Assembly (NCBI GenBank): GCA_016183075.1
Contig: JACPFH010000361.1
Coordinates: 1-8,131 of the forward strand
Source of the DNA: Deltaproteobacteria bacterium
GTDB taxonomy: Bacteria; Desulfobacterota; Binatia; UBA9968
Direction: 5' to 3'
DNA length: 8,131 bases
A program made the translations under genes and the position numbers. The notes beneath the pieces are model-generated. The model had not been told where the DNA came from. It saw nothing but the letters and a program-made list of their open reading frames with translations, and did no database searches. Shown piece after piece: positions 1-5,570 of this stretch (position 1 is its first letter; each line of letters begins with the position of its first letter).

Positions 1-95
1 AAAAGACCGTGATCTTCGTCACCCACAGCATCGAGGAGGCCGCTTATCTCTCAGACCAGATCGTTTTGATGTCGCCGCGGCCCGGAACCGTGTAG
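1..95 (+). CDS. ABC importer ATPase, C-terminal fragment ending at an in-frame amber codon (5' partial)
   Basis: This is the end of a nucleotide-binding subunit that powers a SsuB/TauB/NrtD-type importer of small organic anions such as sulfonates or nitrate. The readable frame starts at base 3. It shows the segment after Walker B with the switch histidine (VTHSIEEAAYLSDQ, His codon 24-26), then the usual VLMSPRPGTV stretch. The frame stops at TAG (93-95), exactly where family members continue with about 40-60 more residues. The same frame stays open and family-like to a TGA at 210-212, so TAG looks like a point lesion or base error rather than the natural end. A permease follows on the same strand. 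The family is clear; the substrate cannot be told because no substrate-binding protein is in the window. Confidence 0.8.
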   Translation, partial: KTVIFVTHSIEEAAYLSDQIVLMSPRPGTV

Positions 96-212
96 CGGAT
101 CATCCACCCTGACGTCGAGCGCGGTAAGAGCCCGGACGAGATCAGACGCGACAAGAATTACCTCGATGCCGTAGATGAGATCTGGCAGATCCTGAAGCAG
201 TACATCGTTTGA
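96..212 (+). pseudogene. C-terminal tail of the ABC ATPase, beyond the amber codon
   Basis: This is the continuation of the ATPase frame after TAG 93-95. It reads RIIHPDVERGKSPDEIRRD, then a tail containing DAVDEIWQILKQYIV, and stops at TGA 210-212. The charged stretch followed by an amphipathic (D)EIW-x-LL-type helix is the normal end of SsuB/TauB-type ATPases. It has no plausible start codon with a ribosome site of its own, so it would be made only by readthrough, or if the TAG is an error for a sense codon such as CAG. Confidence 0.65.
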
Positions 213-227
213 CCAGGCGAGCCTCGC

Positions 228-980
228 ATGACCCTGTTTGGCAAGAGAATCCCGTTCATCTTCTCGCCGGTGATCTGGTTCATTCTATGGGAGCTGATCG
301 GCCGGGCGGAGCTGTCGACGATCATCCCGCCCGTCTCCCGCGTTGTCGCGGCAGGGATCACGATCCTGCCAACCGAGAAGTTCAGCGCGGCGGCTTGGAT
401 CTCTTTGCGGTCCTTCACGACCGGTATGGCGCTCGCCCTGGTCATCGGAATCCCGATCGGGGTGCTGATGGCGCGAGTGGAGGTTGCGCGCAGGATCGTG
501 GGACTTTGGGTGAATATCTTCGTCAGCGCTCCGATCTCCGCGCTGGTGCCGATACTGATGGCGGTCGTCGGCATCGGCGAGACCACGGTGGTCGTCACGG
601 TCTTTCTCTTCGCCGTATTCGTCATCCTCCTGGACACCCAGGTAGGTGTGAAGCAGGCGGACAGGTCCCTGGTGGAAATGGCGCGGTCGTTCGGCGCGCG
701 CAGTTACCAGATCTACTCCAAGGTGCTTCTCTTGAGCGCCCTTCCTGAGATCCTGGCCGGCATACGCCTCGGCACGATCCGGGGCGTGAAAGGCATGGTC
801 ATCGGTCAGCTTTTAATCGCGATTCTCGGAGTGGGAGAGCTGTTCGAACTCTATTCCAAACACTTTTTGATGGAGGAGTTCTGGGCTTTGGTTATTGTCG
901 TCTTTATGTTCGCCTTCGCCCTGTCGGAAGCCATCGCTTTTCTCGAACGACGGGTCGAATACTACGCCGCCGCCCGGTAG
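228..980 (+). CDS. ABC transporter permease, SsuC/TauC/NrtB type
   Basis: This is the inner-membrane permease (BPD_transp_1 fold) of a small-anion importer, 250 aa, a normal length. Hydrophobic segments lie near residues 9-25, 66-82, 92-113, 117-137, 187-205 and 218-235. The cytoplasmic EAA loop that docks on the ATPase is visible at about 150-190: EMARSFGARSYQIYSKV, then ALPEILAGIRLG. ATG 228 was chosen because it follows the ATPase stop (212) by 15 nt and gives the usual short N-terminus before the first membrane segment; the Shine-Dalgarno is weak. It forms an operon with the ATPase just upstream. Its downstream neighbour ilvN is convergent. Substrate class (sulfonate, taurine, nitrate or related) is inferred from family only. 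Confidence 0.9.
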   Translation: MTLFGKRIPFIFSPVIWFILWELIGRAELSTIIPPVSRVVAAGITILPTEKFSAAAWISLRSFTTGMALALVIGIPIGVLMARVEVARRIVGLWVNIFVSAPISALVPILMAVVGIGETTVVVTVFLFAVFVILLDTQVGVKQADRSLVEMARSFGARSYQIYSKVLLLSALPEILAGIRLGTIRGVKGMVIGQLLIAILGVGELFELYSKHFLMEEFWALVIVVFMFAFALSEAIAFLERRVEYYAAAR

Positions 981-1018
981 AAACTTTGCGCGCGCCTAAG
1001 GATGGGAATTGGCCCCGT

Positions 1019-1537
1019 TTACGCCTTGGCCGCCTGGGCCTCGCGACGGGTGGGGATTTTGGCGGCCTCACGAGCGATCGCGACCCGGCCGGTGCGCACG
1101 ATCTCCTTGATTCCGAGAGGCTTGAGCAGATTGATCAGCGCTTCGACCTTGTCCACGTCCCCCGTCACCTCGATCGTGTAGGTCGTCGGTGAGGAATCGA
1201 CGATCTTCGCCCGGAAGATATCGGCGATTCGAATGGCCTCGTCGCGATGCTCGGGACGGGTATGGATTTTAATCAGAGCGGTCTCGCGGTCGAGGAAATT
1301 CGACTCCGTCAGGTCGACCACCTTGAGCACCTCGATGACCTTATTGAGCTGCTTGATGATCTGTTCGATCAGGCGGTCATCTCCCTGTGTGACGATGGTA
1401 ATCATGGATACCGTGGGATCCAGGGTAGGCGCCACGGACAGGCTTTCGATATTGTACCCGCGCGCGCTGAAGAGCCCCGCGACCCGGGCCAAAACGCCGG
1501 CCTTGTTTTCCACCTGTACCGAAATGATGCGTTCCAT
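1019..1537 (-). CDS. ilvN: acetolactate synthase small (regulatory) subunit
   Basis: This is the regulatory subunit of acetohydroxyacid synthase, which activates the large subunit and usually confers valine feedback inhibition on branched-chain amino acid synthesis. From ATG 1537 it is 172 aa, close to the family's 160-175. The N-terminal ACT domain (about residues 2-80) carries ENKAGVLARVAGLFSARGYN followed by IESLSV and ITIVTQGD. The C-terminal ALS small-subunit domain (about 85-160) includes IFRAKIVDSSPTTYTIEVTG and LKPLGIKEIVRTGRVAIAR. The frame stays open to an ATG at 1597, but those 20 extra residues do not resemble the family, which begins at M-x-R-x-I-S-V. Neither start has a good Shine-Dalgarno. 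It lies 120 nt after the ilvB stop. ilvC, often next, is absent. Confidence 0.93.
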   Translation of the reverse strand: MERIISVQVENKAGVLARVAGLFSARGYNIESLSVAPTLDPTVSMITIVTQGDDRLIEQIIKQLNKVIEVLKVVDLTESNFLDRETALIKIHTRPEHRDEAIRIADIFRAKIVDSSPTTYTIEVTGDVDKVEALINLLKPLGIKEIVRTGRVAIAREAAKIPTRREAQAAKA

Positions 1538-1657
1538 CCAGGATTCGTTATTGATGATTCGCCACTCCGCTATCGCCAACCATCGACGCGTGCTCATCAG
1601 GCGCGGAAAATGTGACTGCCCCCGAATGGCGACGAGCGAATACGCGAGTGACGAAGC

Positions 1658-3325
1658 TCAGGCAGGAAGGACCCCTTCCCCCTCCTCAACCTTATCCTTA
1701 TCTTTCTTTTTGGCTAGCGCGCCACGGTCCGCATTTCTGAGTTCTGGCGGATCCTCCAGCAGCATCTCATGGTGCGCCCCGCCGGCAGGGATCATGGGAT
1801 AGCAGTTCTCGAACGGGTCTACGTGAAAATCCATGAGAACCGGTCCGCGGTGTTTCAAGCCCTCGCGAATCACAGGTTCCACCTCGGCCGGCTTGCTCGC
1901 GCTGAGCCCGAGAAGCCCGTAGGCCTCAGCCAACTTGACAAAGTCCGGGACATTGCCCAGCTGACTCGAGGCGTAGCGGCCCTCGTAGAATAGATCCTGC
2001 CACTGGCGGACCATCCCGTGGAAGTTGTTATGGATGAGGACGACCTTCACCGGGAGCTTATAGATCGCGGCCGTCGCAAGCTCTTGAAGATTCATCTGAA
2101 AGCTACCCTCGCTGGTGATGCACAGAACAAGCTTGTCAGGATAGGCCTTCTGTGCCCCGAGAGCCGCCGGGAGGCCGAAACCCATCGTACCGAGTCCCCC
2201 TGAGGTGATGAACGTGCGTGGCTTCGAGCCTTTATAGTATTGCGCCGCCCACATCTGGTGCTGACCGACGTCGGTCACCACAATCCCCTCGTGGTGGGTC
2301 ATTTCAAACACCCGGTCTATGACAAATTGCGGCTTGGTGACCTTGTCTCCTTGCTCGTAGCGCAGCGGATGCGTCCGCTTCCACTCTTCAATCTGCTCCC
2401 GCCACGGGCGACGCAGCTCTTTGAGATCGCTTTGGTTCCCGTCCATCGCCCGCAAATAAACGTTCAACTGCTTGAGCACGGCTTTCACGTCGCCCACAAT
2501 CGGGATGTGGGCGTGCACGTTCTTTTTGATGGACGTCGGATCGATGTCGACATGGACAACCTTTGCCTCGGGGCAGAAATCGGAAAGTTTCCCGGTCACC
2601 CGGTCGTCGAATCGGGCCCCGATAGCGATCAAAAGATCCGCGTGATGCATGGCCATGTTGCTCCAGTAGCCGCCGTGCATCCCCAACATGCCCATGCACA
2701 AAGCGTGCGTGCCGGGGAAACTGCCGAGGCCCATCAGCGTCATGGTCACCGGGACCTGGGCGATTTCCGCGAGCTCGCGGATCTCGCTGGCCGCGTCGGA
2801 AAAGACCGCTCCGCCGCCGGCATAAATGACCGGACGGCGCGCTTTCTTGATCTCTTCGGCCGCCTGCTTGATCTGGTATTTGTTACCCTCGTAGGTGGGG
2901 TTATAGCCGCGCAGGTTAACCTTCTCAGGGTACTTGAAGTCAGCTTTATCCGTGCTCACGTCCTTAGGGATATCCACCAACACCGGCCCCGGCCGCCCAG
3001 TCGTGGCTATGTAAAATGCCTCTTTGATCGTCCGCGCCAACTCGCCGACATCCTTAACCAAGACATTGTGCTTCGTACAGGGACGGCTGATGCCGATATT
3101 GTCCGCCTCTTGAAAGGCGTCGTTGCCGATCAGGTTCGTTGAGACTTGTCCCGTGAACGCCACTAACGGCACGGAATCCATATAGGCATCGGCTAATCCC
3201 GTCACGATATTGGTCATGCCCGGGCCCGAAGTCACCAGGACGACTCCGGCCCTCCCGGTTGCCTTAGCATAACCCTCGGCCATGTGGGCCGCTCCTTGCT
3301 CATGGCGTGTCAAAATGACTTCCAC
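1658..3325 (-). CDS. ilvB: acetolactate synthase large subunit, lacking its N-terminus
   Basis: This is the catalytic ThDP-dependent subunit that condenses pyruvate (or pyruvate plus 2-oxobutyrate) for valine, leucine and isoleucine synthesis. The open frame (555 aa from GTG 3325) starts at EVILTRHEQGAAHMAEGYA, so the catalytic Glu is present (E9), but the 40-50 residues normally before it, including the G-Y-P-G-G region, are missing. Conserved blocks follow: ATGRAGVVLVTSGPGMTN, GNDAFQEAD, TGRPGPVLVDIPKDV, GARFDDRVTG (236-245), GGLGTMGFGLPAALGA, the ThDP/metal motif as TSEGSFQMN (404-412), and NNFHGMVRQWQ (433-443). A charged C-terminal tail (about 525-555) is extra. The true start was probably ATG 3335, which overlaps the previous stop but is out of frame here. 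Identity is certain; activity as written is doubtful. Confidence 0.93.
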   Translation of the reverse strand: MEVILTRHEQGAAHMAEGYAKATGRAGVVLVTSGPGMTNIVTGLADAYMDSVPLVAFTGQVSTNLIGNDAFQEADNIGISRPCTKHNVLVKDVGELARTIKEAFYIATTGRPGPVLVDIPKDVSTDKADFKYPEKVNLRGYNPTYEGNKYQIKQAAEEIKKARRPVIYAGGGAVFSDAASEIRELAEIAQVPVTMTLMGLGSFPGTHALCMGMLGMHGGYWSNMAMHHADLLIAIGARFDDRVTGKLSDFCPEAKVVHVDIDPTSIKKNVHAHIPIVGDVKAVLKQLNVYLRAMDGNQSDLKELRRPWREQIEEWKRTHPLRYEQGDKVTKPQFVIDRVFEMTHHEGIVVTDVGQHQMWAAQYYKGSKPRTFITSGGLGTMGFGLPAALGAQKAYPDKLVLCITSEGSFQMNLQELATAAIYKLPVKVVLIHNNFHGMVRQWQDLFYEGRYASSQLGNVPDFVKLAEAYGLLGLSASKPAEVEPVIREGLKHRGPVLMDFHVDPFENCYPMIPAGGAHHEMLLEDPPELRNADRGALAKKKDKDKVEEGEGVLPA

Positions 3326-3331
3326 GTCTTT

Positions 3332-3577
3332 TCATTCCGTACCCCTTTGAACGCCGCTCTGCCGATGTCTTCCCAAGATCTCCATGATCTTATCTTTGCC
3401 CGCAAGTTTTAATTTTTGCAGCCGCTTTTTTTCCACCTCTTCTACTGGAGTGAGATAGGCTTTGTGCTGGTAGCCCAGGAGTCTTTTTTCCAACTCCTGA
3501 TGCTCATCGTAGTATTTCTTAAGTTCGGGGTCCTTGTCCAAAAGCGAGACGATCAGCTGTTCCTCTCCCCTCTCCAT
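3332..3577 (-). CDS. DUF465/YdcH-like small helical protein
   Basis: This is an 81-aa, strongly charged, probably cytosolic protein with no signal peptide or membrane segment. It shows the DUF465 (YdcH) pattern: a short helix with LLDKDPELKKYYDEHQELEK (residues about 13-32), a turn with YLTPVEEVEKKRLQKLKLAGKD (about 41-62), then a final short helix KIMEILGRHR. The family is a two-helix hairpin of unknown function. ATG 3577 has a strong AGGAGGG 7 nt upstream and a likely promoter at 3617-3645. The stop TGA (3332-3334) overlaps an ATG (3333-3335) that looks like the original ilvB start, so the two genes were probably translationally coupled. What it does beside ilvBN is unknown. Confidence 0.85.
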   Translation of the reverse strand: MERGEEQLIVSLLDKDPELKKYYDEHQELEKRLLGYQHKAYLTPVEEVEKKRLQKLKLAGKDKIMEILGRHRQSGVQRGTE

Positions 3578-3584
3578 GATGTGA

Positions 3585-3591
3585 CCCTCCT
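3585..3591 (-). promoter_or_regulatory. Strong Shine-Dalgarno of the DUF465 gene
   Basis: AGGAGGG on the - strand sits 7 nt before ATG 3577. It is the best ribosome site in the window and fixes this start. Confidence 0.75.
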
Positions 3592-3616
3592 GAATTTTTC
3601 GCGCCCACGAAATTTT

Positions 3617-3645
3617 CTTCTATCGCACTAAACCCGTTTTGTCAA
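3617..3645 (-). promoter_or_regulatory. Candidate sigma70-type promoter for DUF465-ilvBN
   Basis: On the - strand a perfect -35 hexamer TTGACA (3645-3640) is followed after exactly 17 nt by TAGAAG (3622-3617), which matches TATAAT at four of six positions. Transcription would start near 3610, leaving a leader of about 33 nt that contains the strong Shine-Dalgarno. The local sequence is AT-rich compared with its surroundings. This would separate DUF465-ilvBN from the upstream lipid and isoprenoid genes. The leader is too short for a T-box or an attenuator. Inference from sequence only. Confidence 0.55.
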
Positions 3646-3801
3646 CGGAGGAAAAACTTGTTTTTCCTGTAACTTATCCTCTCCTCGGCGTTTCATTTCC
3701 GCCTCGGCAAGGCGCACATAGCGGGGCGCCAAAGCGCCCAATGGATCAGCCGCGCCGGCCGTGAGTCTGTCTGCGCCGAGCCGGGCAACGCCTGCGCCGA
3801 C
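3628..3801 (-). pseudogene. Displaced C-terminus of TsaB in a second frame
   Basis: This frame runs from 3801 to TAG 3628-3630. It reads VGAGVARLGADRLTAG, then a stretch ending ALAPRYVRLAEAEMK. The P-x-Y-V-R-x-x-E-A-E ending is the typical TsaB C-terminus and is missing from the main frame. It is shifted one base relative to the main frame, equivalent to one missing base (or a 3n+1 deletion). A TGA at 3804-3802 in this frame places the frame change between about 3801 and 3775. The last 20 or so residues, rich in K and R, run past the usual end and into the promoter of the next gene. Confidence 0.75.
3649..3668. promoter_or_regulatory. 20-bp palindrome upstream of the ilv promoter (possible operator)
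   Basis: AGGAAAAACTTGTTTTTCCT has two perfect 9-bp arms around TT. It ends 3 nt before the -35 hexamer and is centred near -48 relative to the inferred start. That position suits an activator or repressor site, or an A-tract UP-like element. As RNA it would form an AT-rich hairpin with a very tight loop and no following U-run, so a terminator is less likely. It also lies within the displaced tsaB tail. Confidence 0.4.
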
Positions 3802-4391
3802 TCAAACGCGGCTCGGGCGCCGAAGACTCCTGTAATTTGTTCTCCGTAGACCCGGGTTCCATCGCCAATAAAAAGGCAAGGGCTGGTGGTGTCGAGAGAA
3901 CCGATTCGCTCGAGCACCTGCCCGGGCGTGCAGACCACATCCTCCGCGAGCCGCTCAAGCCTCCCGCTCATCCGCCGAAACAGCGCGGCATAGACTTCTT
4001 TTTTCCGCGCATCCAAGATTGGACAAATCAGCCCTTCCCATTTTGCGGCCCGCGCTGCAACGGCTTCAAGAGTCGGGACCCCGACAACAGGGATCGCCCA
4101 GCCGTAGGCAAGACCTTTGACGGTGCTTAGCCCGATCCGCAGACCGGTAAACGAGCCTGGCCCGATGGAAACCGCCAGGGCGGAGATGTCCGCCAAACAC
4201 AGTCCGGTGCTGTGCAAAAGCTGCTCGATCAAGGGCAGGACAATCTCAGCATGATTGGGTTTTTCCCGCCTGATTTTCCCACGATCCGCTTCAGTTCCGT
4301 TCGGATACACTGCCTCGCCAACCAGCCCCCCGCGTTCAACCAGAGCCACACTCGCCGTCGCGGTGGCGGTATCGATCCCGAGAACTCTCAT
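3693..4391 (-). CDS. tsaB: tRNA t6A biosynthesis protein TsaB, C-terminus frameshifted
   Basis: TsaB (YeaZ) is the non-catalytic ASKHA-fold partner of TsaD; with TsaE it supports threonylcarbamoyl transfer to adenosine 37 of ANN-decoding tRNAs. From ATG 4391 the frame gives 232 aa. It shows MRVLGIDTATATASVAL at the start, then NHAEIVLPLIEQLL (46-59) and the signature SIGPGSFTGLRIGLSTVKGL (75-94), followed by PTLEAVAARA and ILDARKKEVYAALF. From about residue 198 the sequence (GSAQTDSRPARLIHW) is not family-like, while the expected ending appears in another frame. ATG 4391 was chosen over an ATG at 4493 because family proteins begin directly at the first strand; the 34 extra residues come from the repeat-rich spacer. 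The Shine-Dalgarno is weak (GGA about 10 nt upstream). Confidence 0.9.
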   Translation of the reverse strand: MRVLGIDTATATASVALVERGGLVGEAVYPNGTEADRGKIRREKPNHAEIVLPLIEQLLHSTGLCLADISALAVSIGPGSFTGLRIGLSTVKGLAYGWAIPVVGVPTLEAVAARAAKWEGLICPILDARKKEVYAALFRRMSGRLERLAEDVVCTPGQVLERIGSLDTTSPCLFIGDGTRVYGEQITGVFGARAAFESAQALPGSAQTDSRPARLIHWALWRPAMCALPRRK

Positions 4392-4424
4392 CGCTTCAAT
4401 TCCACAGTAGGCAGCCAAGCCAAG

Positions 4425-4445
4425 AGGTTTTAGGTTTTGGGTTTT
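4425..4445. repeat. Three 7-bp tandem repeats, AGGTTTT type
   Basis: On the + strand AGGTTTT, AGGTTTT and GGGTTTT follow one another without gaps in the 108-bp spacer between tsaB and rseP. Two copies are identical and one differs at one base. A second, unrelated heptamer array starts 17 bp further on with the same period. Confidence 0.7.
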
Positions 4446-4462
4446 GCGTGCAAACTCAGAAC

Positions 4463-4504
4463 TATTGCCTATTGCCTGTTGCCTTCTGCTCACTGCTCAC
4501 TATC
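4463..4504. repeat. Six-unit degenerate 7-bp tandem array, TATTGCC to CACTGCT
   Basis: On the + strand the units are TATTGCC, TATTGCC, TGTTGCC, TTCTGCT, CACTGCT, CACTATC. The 7-bp period is held while the motif drifts. The array runs over the end of rseP, whose TAG is at 4500-4502. It recalls the short tandemly repeated heptamers (STRR) of filamentous cyanobacteria, as a class only. There are no spacers, so it is not a CRISPR array. Confidence 0.65.
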
Positions 4505-5570
4505 CCTCAAGGAACCTCGTGATGTCGTTGTAAAAGGCGTAGATCATAATGAGGATAAGGATAAAAATCCCGATTTGCTGGGCGCGCTCGCGGTGTTTGA
4601 GCTCGACCGGCCGTCCCAGAACAACTTCGAGGAGAAAGAAAAGCAGGTGCCCTCCGTCCAGAACCGGGATCGGCAGAAGATTCAGCACGCCCAAGTTGAC
4701 GCTCAAAATAGCGACGAAAAAGAAAAAACTCGTCGCCCCTTCCCGCGCCTGCTGCCCGGCCATCTGCGCGATCAAGAGCGGGCCGCCCAGGTTTCGCGGC
4801 GAGACGTCACCTTTGATCATCTTATACATCGCCACGAGGGTGAGAACCGAATACTCGCCGGTCTTGTAGAAAGCGCGGCCGACGGCCAATAGCGGGCTGC
4901 TTTTTTCGATGCCAACCTCGCTCGCCACCCCGATCGCCCAGACTTCGATCGTCTCGCCAAACACGCTTCTCCCTTCCCTCTGCGTGGGTTGCACGACGAT
5001 GTCCATCTCCCGCCCGTCCCTGTCGATGCGAACGCCAAGGGCCTTTCCCCCGCTCTCTTTGATCCGGCTCGAAAGTTCCTCCCACTTCTTCACCGCCCGG
5101 CCGTCCACCGAAACGATCCGGTCGCCTTTCTGTATACCTGCTTGAGCCGCCGGCGATTGCGGCTCGACGCCGCCGACAACCGTTGTCAGCGTGGGAACCC
5201 CATGAACCATAAAAATCCAGATGAACACCACGACCGCCAAAAGAAGATTGAAGAGCGGTCCGGCAGCCACGATTGCCGTCCGCTTCGCCAGCCCCTGATG
5301 GGAAAACGACCGGTCGATATCTGTCGCGTCGACCTCCGCGTCCGGGTCTTCACCGACCATCTTTACATAGCCGCCCAACGGAAACGCGCTCAAGGCATAC
5401 TCGGTTTCGCCGACCTTTCTCGACCAGACTTTTGGCCCAAAACCCACCGAGAATGTGAGCACGCCTACGCCGGAAAGCTTCGCAATCAGAAAATGACCCA
5501 GCTCGTGGATGATGATCAGAATGCCAAGTCCCACTACCGCCGAGACGATCGCGTAAATCACCGTCCCCAT
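4500..5570 (-). CDS. rseP: RIP-type site-2 zinc metalloprotease RseP
   Basis: This inner-membrane protease cuts anti-sigma factors and other membrane proteins within the bilayer, typically in the envelope-stress response. It is 356 aa, matching single-PDZ members (E. coli RseP, about 450 aa, has two PDZ domains). A first membrane helix (about 8-30) carries the zinc motif HELGH (22-26). FPLGGYVKM (63-71) is the usual membrane-associated loop. A second helix lies at about 98-121, and a PDZ domain at about 132-196 (SPAAQAGIQKGDRIVSVDG). The third zinc ligand is in NLLPIPVLDGGH (297-308, D305), followed by a last helix at about 333-347. ATG 5570 directly follows the dxr stop with no gap, and AAAGGAG lies 8 nt upstream. 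It is intact and confidently identified. Confidence 0.95.
   Translation of the reverse strand: MGTVIYAIVSAVVGLGILIIIHELGHFLIAKLSGVGVLTFSVGFGPKVWSRKVGETEYALSAFPLGGYVKMVGEDPDAEVDATDIDRSFSHQGLAKRTAIVAAGPLFNLLLAVVVFIWIFMVHGVPTLTTVVGGVEPQSPAAQAGIQKGDRIVSVDGRAVKKWEELSSRIKESGGKALGVRIDRDGREMDIVVQPTQREGRSVFGETIEVWAIGVASEVGIEKSSPLLAVGRAFYKTGEYSVLTLVAMYKMIKGDVSPRNLGGPLLIAQMAGQQAREGATSFFFFVAILSVNLGVLNLLPIPVLDGGHLLFFLLEVVLGRPVELKHRERAQQIGIFILILIMIYAFYNDITRFLEG

Noticed and set aside
981..1018. Terminator between the convergent permease and ilvN
   Set aside because: No GC-rich stem with a T-run on either strand could be found in the gap.
986..1192. Small + strand gene after the permease
   Set aside because: It overlaps the conserved 3' half of ilvN in antisense and has no family resemblance.
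2240..3142. 300-codon open frame on the + strand
   Set aside because: It lies wholly antisense to well-conserved ilvB and resembles no family; it is a codon-bias shadow of the GC-rich gene.
3578..3616. T-box, leader peptide or riboswitch controlling ilvBN
   Set aside because: The leader from the inferred start is about 33 nt and holds only the ribosome site; there is no run of Ile, Val or Leu codons.
3649..3668. Rho-independent terminator after tsaB
   Set aside because: The arms are AT-rich, the loop is only 2 nt and no U-run follows on the - strand; an operator reading fits its position better.
4443..4454. Short palindrome TTTGCGTGCAAA
   Set aside because: Arms of only 5 bp inside a low-complexity spacer and no promoter elements at a sensible distance; chance is likely.
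4392..4493. 34-residue N-terminal extension of tsaB
   Set aside because: It is encoded by the heptamer-repeat spacer and is unlike any TsaB N-terminus; ATG 4391 begins exactly at the first family strand.
4425..4504. CRISPR-like array
   Set aside because: Units are 7 bp, contiguous and without spacers, with no cas genes near.
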